Shown here: in pieces, positions 24,232-34,365 of the stretch
How positions within the stretch are numbered: the stretch's first letter is position 1
How the letters are laid out: each line of letters begins with the position of its first letter
Assembly: GCA_037957365.1 (NCBI GenBank)
Contig: JARHVA010005356.1
Span: 807,001 to 871,000, forward strand
Length of the DNA stretch: 64,000 bases
Reading direction: 5' to 3'
From: Torreya grandis
Taxonomy: Eukaryota; Streptophyta; Pinopsida; Cupressales; Taxaceae
The notes under the pieces: generated by a model
The model's database searches: none
What the model was told of the DNA's origin: nothing
The model's input: only the letters and a program-made list of their open reading frames with translations
Translations under genes and position numbers: made by a program

Positions 24232-24620
24232 GGAAAAGACTAATTTTCCCAAAGACATTTATAATCAATGACATAGTGAGATGACCTTGTTGGGAAGATA
24301 AAAAGGATGATTTGACCAAAGGTGGTTATAATTATAATCATCAATAGAGTGAGGTGCCATAATTGGGTAGATAAAAAGGATGATTTTCCCAAAGTTAGTT
24401 ATAATCATCGACATATGAATGTAAAAAAATAATTATTTGCTCAAAGGTAGTTATACTCATTACCAAAATGAAAACATGCCCCATTTGGGTGGATATAAAT
24501 AATTATTTGTCCAAAGTTAGTTATAATCATAAGCATAATGAAAATGTGCCCCAGTAAGGCAAGATAATGATAATTATTTGCCCAAAGGTAGTTATAATCA
24601 TTGACACATCAGTGTGAAAC
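24232..24620 (-). repeat. Tandem repeat, ~70-bp unit, six copies, in G3 3' region
   Basis: On the + strand the phrase 'gatttgcccaaaggtagttataatcat' (variants) recurs near 24240, 24310, 24380, 24430, 24505 and 24575, each followed by 'tgaaaatgtgcccca..gggtagat' variants. Units are about 70 bp; the third is shorter. Such arrays between integrase and 3' LTR are common in Tat-type elements. Confidence 0.8.
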
Positions 24621-25416
24621 AATATGCTAAATTAAAAAAGGGATCTTACATACTAAATCCATAATCATGCATTAAAAGTAAGCTAGTATAGAGGAGAAAG
24701 CTAAATTTGGGAAACATACTTGTATGGAGCTACATCTCCTAACTAGCAAGGATTAAAACTTATTTTTGATTTAATTACTCTGTATTAAAGTATTATTTGG
24801 ATAGATTGATAAATTTTCAAGTTGCCAAGAAGAAGTATTGTGGTATTAATTACTTGTAAGATTTTCTTAGATTATTTATGTTGTAACACATGATGGTCTA
24901 CATCATGATATAAAACACCATAATAACATAGCTTGAATATACATAAGGACTGACATGTAATCTAAAAAATAATGCACCAATGATAAAAACCATCATGACA
25001 ATGTTGATGTATAAATATGTATAGACTTAAGTATAATGTGTAAAGAATCACCCAATGAACGTAAAACACCAAGAAACATAAAAGAAAGATAAAAACAATG
25101 AGAACAAAAGGAAACAAACACAAACAATAGTAAAAAATGATGTTAGTGCAAACAAAAGACAAAAATAAATGACACAAGTTTCCCCTAGGATATACAAAAA
25201 CAAGGACACATACACGATGACAAACATTACCCCTAGGTTATAGGAAATAATAAAATAAACATACACATTGGGGAATAGAATAAAAAGAAGGGGTAGTTAA
25301 GCTAACTCCAGATACACTAGGCAAGTGGACACTACCTACATAGTTCCATGAATACAAGCTCCAACATAAACTTTAGGACAAATGTAGTTCTCTTAGGATA
25401 TGGGATAAAATAAAAT
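24621..25416 (-). other. Non-coding 3' region of G3
   Basis: No domain is recognised on either strand. Two overlapping minus-strand frames between 24962 and 25266 are hydrophobic only because of T-rich codons. Phrases like 'cccctaggatataca' and 'cccctaggttatagg' recur weakly near 25183 and 25230. Confidence 0.4.
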
Positions 25417-25418
25417 AA

Positions 25419-26522
25419 AGTCTGTTCACTCATAGGAAAAAGGAGTCTCATCCCATCCTGTATGAGGGGTTAATTCTTATAATTGAAGGGCATTGCAAGA
25501 ATAAGGCCATTGTAAAGAATCCTTGTTTGGGAAAAAACAAGGACTTACGGAGTAACAAGAAAGAAATAGTAAAAGGGAATGAAAAATCTAAATTCAAACT
25601 CCCAAGCTTCAATAACCAGACTGCTGATGAGGAAACAGAGTGGGAAAGTTCTGAAAACACTGGGGAGGAGAGGCTGGAGGAAGAGGGAGGAACAGAAAGT
25701 CAGCATTCAAGTTCCAGTGAGGAAGAAGAAGTGCAAGATAAGAATGAGAAAGGAGTCACTATAGAGGAAAAGTCTAAAAATAGCAACCATGATTCTGAGG
25801 AAAACCAGCAAGTGTTTGAGGAAATCGAAAAAGATCTAGATGATCCTACTGTGGACCCTGATCAGATTAATGAAAAGGAAAATCTAGTTCAGGTCGCTAA
25901 CCAAATATTGGAAATGGGAGCTCAAGTAAAGGAAGTAAGTAACCATAATGTAAGCCCTACTGAAACATAGGAACAAAAGTGAATGGAAATGGAGGACTAT
26001 ATTGAAGAAGCTGGAAGCAGTCCAAAAAAGAACACAAAAGACTGGAGTGACAAAAGGCAGAAGGACGAAAGGTACCAACTTACTAGATTGGCCAATTGCA
26101 AAGTTGATGGTACTCTTCAATTCAATTTATGGACATATAAGGAGATAATGGAAATCAATAGGAAAATGGAAATAATGGAAGGTAAACAGGAGGTAGTTTG
26201 GAACAAAATCAATAACATGGAAAAGCAGATGAGGGATATCCCCATAAAACTCAAAGACTATGAGAACAACCTAAGGGAACTCATAAAGGAAAGCAGAACA
26301 AAGATGGAGGAGGTTACACCTAGCATTTGTGCTGCTACTGTAAACATTGGAAAAAGAGCGAATGAGGAGATCAGAACCTTGGAGGGGCCTAGCAAGAGAA
26401 CTAGACAGAGCTCAAGAAAGAAAGCAATGCAAGATGGATCTATGCAGGCGGCTCTTGCCATCCAAGACACTGTTGTGAAAGCTAAAGAAGTAGTGAAGAT
26501 GATATTGGAACTAAAAGAATAG
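25419..26522 (+). pseudogene. LINE-borne ORF3, C-terminal two-thirds (copy in LINE-B)
   Basis: One frame runs from the truncation point to TAG at 26520-26522 with only two internal stops, at about 25968 and 25980 (TAG and TGA where LINE-A has AAG and CGA). The product starts with the tail of the N-terminal domain (KKESHPILYEGLILIIE), then a Lys-rich stretch, a strongly acidic Glu/Ser segment (about 25640-25900), then MEMEDYIEEAG and a coiled-coil-like region (about 26140-26310, EIMEINRKMEIMEGKQ), and a basic patch with SKRTRQSSRKK. No known catalytic motif is visible. Function is unknown; a DNA- or RNA-associated accessory protein is a guess only. Confidence 0.7.
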
Positions 26523-26800
26523 TCCCTGGTTCTTTTAGTTGGTTCTTTTAGTTGGTTGTGATATCTGCTCTTGTTACTTGGTTTTTTAACTCTTTTTACT
26601 ATGGAGTTTCTAGGTCTCTGTACAACCTGGGGTCTATCTTTGGTTTTTCATTTTTTTAGTTTCAAGTCTTTGTAATCCTAGTTTTATTACTTCTGTGAAG
26701 TAGGTTTTAGGCTTTGCCTATGATCGTTATTGTTTTATCATTCTCCTTTTGTTCAGGGTTTCGGGGTCCCTTCAAAACTTGTTTTTACCTTAATCTAAAA
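26523..26800 (+). other. LINE-B 3' UTR
   Basis: T-rich sequence with a tandem 'ggttcttttagtt' duplication near 26528-26555 that LINE-A has only once. It ends with the shared LINE tail and hairpin, without a long poly(A). Confidence 0.7.
26758..26778 (+). other. LINE-B 3'-terminal hairpin
   Basis: GTTTCG and CAAAAC can pair with one C/A mismatch around a GGGTCCCTT loop, about 20 bp from the element end. It matches the perfect-stem versions in LINE-A and LINE-C. Confidence 0.5.
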
Positions 26801-27120
26801 TATGATTGACTAAGGAAAATAAGAATGATATAATAAAATAAACATGTTTACATTATACCATGTGGTCAAATGAGGTTGGGTTAATATTCCCAATGATATC
26901 AAGTCACCACATGGAAAACAACCATGGTGTAATCATTGGTTTTAGTATTTTGGTCAAGGCATGAATAAAATTAACATGCCTCTGACATTTTTTACACTTT
27001 TTGACATAAGGATTTGTATCTGCTTCTATAGTTGGTCAATAGTAATCAGTACATAGGATTTTTTTGGCTAAGATGGTCCCAATGGTGTGTTTTCCACATA
27101 CTCCATGAACTTTCTATAAT
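26801..27120 (-). pseudogene. Ty3/gypsy integrase N-terminal part (G3), broken
   Basis: Minus-strand reading through stops gives CKKCQRHVNFIHALTKIL followed by MITPWLFSMW, stop, then LDIIGNINPTSFDH. This is the end of the integrase zinc finger (CxxCQ) and the start of the catalytic core with its first Asp (WGLDIIG). Beyond about 26840 the match is lost and LINE-B follows, so the remaining core with the other catalytic residues is absent or unreadable. Non-functional. Confidence 0.7.
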
Positions 27121-28440
27121 GATAATGTTGCTTCTATCAAATTTAAACAATGAATAAGATTTCTATCAAAGTTGTGGTAGTAAAGGGTTGGGACAAGTAA
27201 TGCATAGCATGAGGCTTGGTGGGTAGATGCCTTTTGTTGTTTACGTGATAATTCTAGTGGCATGATATGGTCATGAAGGTAATTAAAAAGTTCTGAGTAC
27301 CCAATAGAGTTGGGACCAATAATATCACATATTATTATGATGGTTAAAGATTCATGAGTAGGCAATAGAATATTTTAAATGAGGAATTAATATTCTTTTT
27401 CCTTGTCTATGTGACAAATTAGATAACTAATGGTGGTTATGGAACCTACTATCCTATTACTAACCATAGGTATGTGTTCAAACTATATGTTAGAAGTGTT
27501 TTATTTGAGAACATCGACCATTGCCTTGTATGGCACCATCTTGTCATCTTTGGTTTGAAAGTGGTCTATAACCTAATTAATGATTATATAAGAATCACCA
27601 TAAACCATGAGATGTTGAATATTCTATTATAATACCTAATGAATCCCTACAATAAGTGCTTCATATTTACCCATGTTCTTAGTACTAGGAAAGTTGATAG
27701 AAATGATTTAGGGATAATATCCTCCTATGGTGTAATAAAGAGGCATGCCCTCGATCCATGTGATATGAATGATCCATCAAAATATAGATTTTGATGTTAC
27801 TCCTCAAGAGGTGTTTCAATAATGGTCATGGTGGATTCATTTGGGAATTAAAAAGTGAGGGGTTTAATATTTGTGAAGGGAGATTCACCAAGTTGATAGG
27901 CAAGTAATTGTCCCTTTATGGCTTTCTAGTTAACATATTCTATCTCAAACCTACTTAGAAGCATGATCATTTATCCATATGGCCTTGTAATGTTATCTTG
28001 GATAGTAGTACTTAAGCAGATCTACTTGGGACATAACTATGGTCTTATTATTAAGAATGTAATGCCACAATTTTTGTGCTACAAAAACCATAGCTAAACA
28101 AGATTTTTCTATTAGCATGTAGTTTTGTTCATACATAACTAGTGTACAGCTTAGATAGTATATCGTATGTTATTTTTCATTGTTGTCATGTTGAGCTAGA
28201 AGTGCCCCTAGGGTCTTATACGTGGTATATAGATATAGTAGCAATGGCTTTCTCAACATTTTTGGTAACAAAATAGGTGGATTGGCAAGATATTCCTTTA
28301 TGTGTTAGAAATATTTCTAATAGTTTTTATCCTAATAAAATGTGACAACCTTATTTAGTAAGTGTGTAAATGAATGGCATTTATTAGCAAACTATGATAT
28401 GAATTGCCTGATGGATTGAATCTTGCCCTCTGAACTATAT
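27121..28440 (-). pseudogene. Ty3/gypsy RNase H and linker (G3), broken
   Basis: Fragments on the minus strand include KMVPYKAMVDVLKQN-like text near 27500-27560 and EHIPMVxNRIVGSITTIS near 27440, corresponding to the conserved end of the RNase H domain (the 'P..NxxADALATLAS' block). It lies between RT and integrase, as required. Stops and frameshifts are dense and boundaries are approximate. Confidence 0.6.
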
Positions 28441-29060
28441 AGTTACCTCAAATTGAAAGGAGGCAGAATCTTTGTAATGGATTGTACTTTTCCAAGATCA
28501 ACTTCAATAACTTGATGAGAGATGATGAAGCCTAATAATTGCCTAAAGTGACACCTTATATTCATAAAGCCTCTCAAATATTATCCATAGTAAAGTTGGA
28601 TGATTAGCATGGGCCTTTGATTTACCGAATATGTCATCAACATAATATTCAACAATGTCATGGATCATATCATGAAATATGATGGTCATGAATCTTTAGT
28701 ACGTGGCCCCAACATTATTAAGACCAAATGACATAACTCGATAATAAAATGCTCCCCATGGAGTGTTAAACATTATCTTGTGTTGGTCTTAAGGTGAGAT
28801 ACGGATCTGGTTATATCCTACAAATTCATCCATAAGTGAAATCATTTCATAAATTATTACGGAATCAAATATCATGTCAATATTTGGTAGAGGAAATTTC
28901 TCCTTGGGGCAGGCCTTATTTATATCTTTAAAATCAGTTCATATTTTTATTCCTTCAAGTTTCTTATTAATAGCCACAACATTTGAGATCTGCTTTGAAT
29001 AGTCTATCAATCAGATACATCTCACATCTAAGAATTTTTCCAACTCTTTTATTACTAATA
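28441..29060 (-). pseudogene. Ty3/gypsy reverse transcriptase (G3), nearly readable
   Basis: Minus-strand text in order: TDFKDINKACPKEKFPLPN near 28940, SLMDEFVGYNQIRISP near 28825, FNTPWGAFYYRVMSFGL near 28740, NNVGATY, stop, then VEYYVDDIFGKSKAHANH. The catalytic YVDD box is intact at 28633-28644. Only a few stops interrupt it (for example before TDFKD and after GATY). The wording is that of the Tat/Ogre branch (TDFRDLNKACPKD, SLMDGFSGYNQI). It would convert element RNA to cDNA, but this copy cannot be translated through. Confidence 0.88.
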
Positions 29061-29599
29061 TAACAATATGAAGATTCATCTTGCATAGTTTTTACTTTAC
29101 AAGTTTGGCATTAGGATGTATAAAAAGGTGATGTATAACCAAGGTGAGGTCCAAACCTAACATATCTAGATAGGCCCAAGTAAATATGTCAACAAATTCC
29201 CTCAAAATGGTTGTGAAGATTTCACATTCCTCTTTAGTGAGGGATGCACCTAATTTGATCCATTTTTGAACATTTGGAATCCTAATGTCAACTTACATAG
29301 TATATTATATTAGAAGAGTTGAGCTATCCTCCAAAATGGTTAGTAATGATTTGAATTGGCCTAAAACTATAAAGTCCTTTAGTTAAAATAGTTATTCAAA
29401 ATTCTCTAAATAAAATAAATCTAAAAATCCTAATGGTAGGGATGGCCATGTTACAAACACTATAGTAAATTCATGGGCAATTCAAGCAAAGGCATCTTTA
29501 TCTGCATAATTGAACTTAGACCTAAAATTAAGGTCATCATTGGTGGTCTGCATAGCTTCATTTGAAGAAAGGTGAACACCCCCATATAATAATACCTAC
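29061..29599 (-). other. Protease-RT linker of G3
   Basis: Minus-strand sequence between the protease and RT, with no domain recognised. Its length is normal for Tat-like pol. Confidence 0.4.
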
Positions 29600-30160
29600 A
29601 ATAGGTTTTTAAAAAAATATTGGCCTTTCTTGTCACTTTTACCCTAGTCCAAAATCACCTCAAAGAGGTTTTCACTTTAGGACCTCAATGTTTTAATCTT
29701 TTATTTTTGGCTAAGGGTGTTCACCCACTCTTCATTATCATAATCCTTAATAGTGATTATTTATGGTTTTAGATCAACTATTTTATATTCAAGATGCTTG
29801 ATAATATTTAGAGACAAAATTTAGGCCTAACCCATTATAAATGATGACATGTTTAAATTTGTGCCACATTACGACAAATTCAATGTATAGGGGATTCTTA
29901 TGGAGAGGACCAAGGGATGACATATCACTTTGGTCGAAGGTCAACTATTGGCCTAGGGATATATGTCCAACCAAATATTGAAATTTTTTTGGGGTTATGT
30001 GATTTAAAACTTGGGATTGGCCTAAGACTTCTATCAAGATGTTCTTGTGGATAGTAGATGCATGCAACAAATCTATAATGGAGATTTGTGTGTGTGTCTT
30101 TTGGAGTTTTTCCATAATGTCGTGTATTTTCCTTAATAGTGGTATATGGCTTGTTCCTAG
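29600..30160 (-). pseudogene. Ty3/gypsy aspartic protease region (G3), broken
   Basis: Minus-strand text KFQYLVGHISLGQ near 29960-30000, then DMSSLGPLHKNPLYIEFVVM near 29860-29920, then HKFKHVIIYNGLGLNFVS near 29805-29855. This matches the Tat-type protease block in which 'HNKPLYI' precedes the active site 'VLVDGGAGLNI'. Here the catalytic Asp position reads Tyr-Asn (IIYNGLGLN), so the active site is lost. It would process the polyprotein in an active element. Confidence 0.65.
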
Positions 30161-31399
30161 CCATCATAGTGGGTTAGATTAGTTCATTAGGAGGAGGTTG
30201 TGGTATTTTAATAGTAATCTTAGACCATTGAGTTGTGATTGTCCAATCAAGATTAGATACAAGACTATTATAAGGTGATGATGATGGAGATGGGCTATAT
30301 GGGAGAAGTATTAATTTCTAGTACTTGGTTTTGGACATGGGGTAATGAATAGTTATCAATATAGGGTCCTACATTATTAATCCCTAGTTGTTACATGTCA
30401 AAAAAGGATTACTGACATAAATGGGTTGATTGGAATTGTTTGGAAATGATCCTAGTTTGTTATCACTTGGTCTAGGATTAATGGTCATCATTGAAATATG
30501 AACTTCCACAATATGTCCTAACACCTTATTTTATTCATGTGAAACTTCATGGTAAGTTTTTTGGTTATTAGAATCACTTTGGCCTTGGTTCCTCCCATTT
30601 AGAAGATCTATTGTTTTTGCTATTGATATTATTGTTGTTGTCATAGAAGTTGTTGATACTATTTTGGCCTTCATTGTTGTTATTTTTTATTATTATTTTT
30701 ATGTTATAGAAAGGGGTTTTGGTAGATACATAGGTTTTGGTTGGTGTAGATGCTCTATTATTTAATGTAATTTTCCCATTTTCCAACATATTATTGATGA
30801 GATGTTTTATCTTCACATAATGACATAGATTATATGCATGAACATGATGTTATTCAAAGAACTCATTTTATGTATACCAAACTATATATGGAATACCCTC
30901 AAGATAATGTTTCAAAATTATCTAGATAATCATATTATATATAGATATCTTATGAAACATTACTTATATAGGTTTACCAAGGTCATTGAAGACTTGAGGA
31001 GTGTGTTTCCTTCTCAGAGGAGGATTTTGAAAAGGTGGTGGTTGATGCATTTATGGAATAGGTCTAGGTTGTTGTGAAGGTTACACTTACTAAATAGGTT
31101 GTTATTGAGGAGTAAGCTATATTTTTGGCATTGGATAAGTAGATAGTGTTTTCACCATTTATAAATGATGTGACTCAGTTACTCCATTTATAAAAACATT
31201 CTTATTATTATTATATTTCTTATATTTTTCATAGTTACTGGCCTAGGATGGTTTGAATGCTTGCACTTGGGCTTGGTTATGGTTCTGATCTGGGCATGCT
31301 CCTTAGTTTTATTTTTAATTTTGGTTTTAAGAGGTTTACTTGATAATCCCTTTGATAATAAGGTATTTTTTAATTAGTAAACCTTAATCAATGATCTAT
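30161..31399 (-). other. Gag-protease spacer of G3
   Basis: Poorly conserved minus-strand region with Asn-rich and Pro-rich fragments. The open frames at 30574-30816 (minus) and 30838-31077 (plus) show no motif. It is normal for this position to be unconserved. Confidence 0.4.
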
Positions 31400-31960
31400 T
31401 TGAAGGTATGTGTACATTGAAGCTCTAGATGATAGGATATTTCACTATGCAATTTTTTCATGAAAACAATGGATAATTGTTTGTCTGATAAACTATGAGT
31501 GAAGCAACTAACAAGTACTATCAATCTCTATATATAACTTTCAAATATTTTTCCAAATTTGTGTTCGGATTGAGTCAAATCTACTAATAAAATTTCTTGT
31601 TTGAGATTATCATAGAAATGTTGCACAAACTTGTTTGAGAGGTTGTCAAAATTAGATATAGAATTCTTTGGTAATTTGAGGAACCACTCTAAATCCTATC
31701 CTAAAAGATTGTGAAGAAACAAAAGGGGGAGGTTAATATCGACATAAGCCATTTGTTGACAAGTGATAAATAACTTTGTCAAATGGGACTTAGGTCTCCT
31801 TTACCCTTATATTTATCAAATTTAGGTGGTTCATAGCCTAGAGGAAATGGTATCTAAATATACTCCATGTTGAATGTGTTTTAACACACATCATCTAACT
31901 TGAACTCATTGGTTTGTTTCCTTGATTGAATGGTAGTAATTGCATCCTTCATTTATTATA
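31400..31960 (-). pseudogene. Ty3/gypsy gag capsid domain (G3), broken
   Basis: Minus-strand reading gives PPKFDKYKGKGDP-like text near 31810-31830, HLTKLFITCQQMAYVDINLP near 31730-31785, DLEWFLKLPKNSIS near 31680, NFDNLSNKFVQHFYDNLKQE near 31610-31670, and FGKIFESYIxRL near 31535. This is the Retrotrans_gag pattern (YxGxxDPxxHL..F, W..LP..SI.SF..L...F..HF). It would assemble the virus-like particle. Stops and at least one frameshift (near 31800) break it. Confidence 0.82.
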
Positions 31961-33290
31961 GTTATTATGCCAAAAAATTGGATGGTAAATTTGGTTGGTG
32001 TGTTTGTTGGTTGGTCAAAGGTGGATTACTTTGACCAATTATGGTTTGTTGTGGAATGTTGGTTTGATGAATGAACTGACTAGGAATATGTATATGTGGA
32101 TTGGGATGTGGTTGTTGAAATTACATGCATTATGATGTGATATTCTAGTTTGTATTTGGCATATATCCTTGACTTTCAGGGAATTGGGGCTATTATAGGA
32201 GAATATGTATCTAGATAAAATATTGTACTTATTGAGGTTGAGTAGGGACTTGTTGCCAACCAATCAAACTTGGTTGAATAAAGGGAACTTGTAGACTAAG
32301 GTCCTATCTTTGGATTTATGGCACGTTCTGAGAAAAAGATAATTACTACCTAATCGGTACTTGCTCTAAAATGGTACATATTTATTATACAAATACATGT
32401 TGTGAACTAGATGTTTATTGGGTGTTCGACATTTATCTTTGACAAATAAACATAAATTGTTGATTAGACAACATTTTCAATTCTAAAAATATATTGTTTT
32501 ATGAATGTTGAGGTACATTTACCATTACCTATCAAGGAGGAACATTTGTTTCCCCTGTTGAGGTGGTATAGTATTATACCTTTGAAATGATGCTATAATA
32601 GATTGTGATTATTTTTGTGTAATGCTAGCCATCACCTATTTAGGTGGAGTAGCATTCATCACTTGTTATTAAGGCAAAGCATAGTTAGTGCTTGATTACT
32701 TAATCCCTATGGTTGCATGATTGAAGAAGAAATTGGTTGAGGATTGGAAGTAATATATTATGGTTAAGATGTAAGAGTTCTTTCCCCCTACCATTATGAA
32801 CTACTCATGGAACTAATTGATTCCACTTGTTGAAAACTATTTTTTGGTACATTTAAACCAATTTGGCCTAGATTGGAAGACACTTGTGTGTTATCCACCA
32901 TGTTTGGTACATTATTCTACATAGAATCCATAGTCACCTCTTCAATAGATGGGACATTATGCATGCCACTGACTAAAGTGATTTAATCAAATGGGTTTAT
33001 ACCCAAATTATCTTGACCTATAAACTCAATTAATACTAATATTTAAGGAGATAGCTCTATGAATGGAACATTTGACATAGCCATGGCATTAAAATTATGT
33101 GATATATTCAAATAAGTTTCATATGCTTGTTGTATTTGTTTAAAATGGTCTTCCATGAGGCCCTTTATTTTTAAAACAATATTTAGGTCTTGATATGACA
33201 TTGGCATGAGCATTTGAGGATGAATAATATAGGCATGTTCAATAGTTTGGGTATAAGGTGTGTTGAGAGGCACTCTAACTAGACTAGGAA
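31961..33290 (-). other. Gag N-terminal low-complexity region of G3
   Basis: Minus-strand reading gives Gln/Asn/Ser/Pro-rich text, for example MEDHFKQIQQAYETYLN within 33043-33273, consistent with the variable N-terminal part of Tat-type gag. Plus-strand repeats of 'ggaattgg/ttggttg' kind reflect this bias. The junction with G4 is placed at about 33290 and is uncertain by some tens of bases. Confidence 0.45.
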
Positions 33291-33897
33291 AATTTTTATG
33301 GGCAAAGTCTATTGGAAAGCTAGGTAAATTGAATGATTCAAATGAGTATCAAAATTATTGTTGATTAAGTTGTGTGTACTCCAAAATTAAATCAACACAT
33401 TCACATTTTATTTTTTGAGGAGACCCACCACTTTAATAATTCAAGGAGTAATAATAATTGAAAGTGCATGATAGGAAATACTAGGTTAAGAATCTTCATA
33501 TTCATCATTGGGTTTATCCAAACATGCACCTAAGGCCTCATCATCTTCAGGATCCTCATTCTCACCTTAAATGTAAATTAACTTATTTTCATCACAATAA
33601 TTTAATTTTCTCCATTTTCTATCACATCCAAAACATAAACCTTTTGTATGCTTATCCTCAATTTGTTGAGGGGTCAATCTAGTAGGTTGAGGAAATGATA
33701 CCATTAAGACCATGTATTCATGGACATTAATGAAAGGTATTCATTTTATCATCTCTTTTTACTAAAAATTGAATTATCTTAGGATGTATTTAGATATTTA
33801 ACTAGGAATAAACATGTGAACCTCTTTTTTGATATTATCTTTGAGGCTACCCAAAAATAGGTTAATCAGATTTTCCTTAGTCGTGTCTATGATGCAA
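33291..33897 (-). pseudogene. Ty3/gypsy gag C-terminus and protease start (G4, distal part)
   Basis: Minus-strand text directly after the G2 insertion: CIIDTTKENLINLFLGSLKD then NIKKEVHMF (gag capsid end), PTRLTPQQIEDKHTKGLC then FGCDRKWRKLNYCDE (zinc knuckle), a Glu/Asp linker, ISYHALS, and VLI, stop, FWSTHN at the protease active site. In the family the knuckle reads CxxCDEKWxxGHxC; here its His has become Asn. The protease Asp-Ser-Gly is replaced by stop-Phe-Trp. The gag start lies 10.2 kb away at 44085-44740. Confidence 0.82.
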
Positions 33898-34069
33898 TGT
33901 CATCACCCTATCTAATAAATTTTGGCTTGTTAGTATAGTTTTTGAGCCTTTATAGGGTATTATTAGTCTTATATATCCTATTAGAGTCATTTTTTGGTAT
34001 TATGAGTGAATAAAATTTGAATTAGATCTCTTTTGTCATTTTCTTGTCAAAACTACCAATTCAAATTTT

Positions 34070-34088
34070 TGAATTTCTTTCTTTGTTT
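34070..34088 (-). repeat. Target-site duplication of LINE-C, left copy
   Basis: TGAATTTCTTTCTTTGTTT, identical to 35831-35849. The related unfilled site is visible in the 3' LTR of G2 near 42780-42798. Confidence 0.9.
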
Positions 34089-34107
34089 TAGATTAAGGTA
34101 AAAATAG

Positions 34108-34128
34108 GTTTTGAAGGGACCCCAAAAC
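34108..34128 (-). other. LINE-C 3'-terminal hairpin
   Basis: Minus strand GTTTTG and CAAAAC form a perfect 6-bp stem around GGGTCCCTT, 19 bases before the end of the element, in the same place as in LINE-A. Confidence 0.55.
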
Positions 34129-34365
34129 CCTATACAACAAGGTGAAAGATAAACCATAAAGCACAACCAGGTTAACAAAAGAACCTAATTATAGAAAAGT
34201 ACCAAAACCAAGTTTTACAGGGACCTGTTAGCAACAAATATGACTAGAAAAAATAGCTATCAGAACACTGATATGAAAGTTAACCAACTAGATCAACAAG
34301 CTGAACAACCTCCCAAACCAGTAACCAGTAAACCAGAAAAGCGACCAATTTACTAACCCCAAAAA

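Larger units (their letters stand above)
25417..26800 (+). mobile_element. LINE-B: 5'-truncated LINE carrying ORF3 and 3' UTR
   Basis: From 'aaagtct(g/a)tt' at 25417 to 'ccttaatctaaaa' at 26800 this is co-linear with 54996-56362, the 3' part of LINE-A, with few differences. It lacks ORF1 and ORF2, as expected for 5' truncation during target-primed reverse transcription. It lies within G3. I could not find a convincing target-site duplication: flanks share only an AT-rich 'ataaaataaa' word. Confidence 0.8.
23033..33290 (-). mobile_element. Tat/Athila-like Ty3/gypsy element (G3), 5' end missing, split by LINE-B
   Basis: On the minus strand the order is gag, protease, RT, RNase H, integrase (broken), 3' region with tandem repeats, polypurine tract and 3' LTR. 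No 5' LTR is present: at about 33290 the sequence passes into another gypsy element, G4. LINE-B sits in the integrase or 3' region at 25417-26800. Every domain has stops, yet the RT text remains very readable. Confidence 0.85.

Noticed and set aside
24962..25266. Two hydrophobic minus-strand frames resembling membrane proteins
   Set aside because: The hydrophobicity comes from T-rich sequence in the non-coding 3' region of G3; there are no motifs, and the frames overlap each other.
25448..26470. Minus-strand open frames inside LINE-B, and matching ones at 55102-56045 in LINE-A
   Set aside because: Both are antisense shadows of ORF3; their similarity to each other only reflects the LINE homology.
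25400..26840. Target-site duplication for LINE-B based on shared 'ataaaataaa' words
   Set aside because: The words are simple AT-rich sequence and do not sit directly at both ends of the element.
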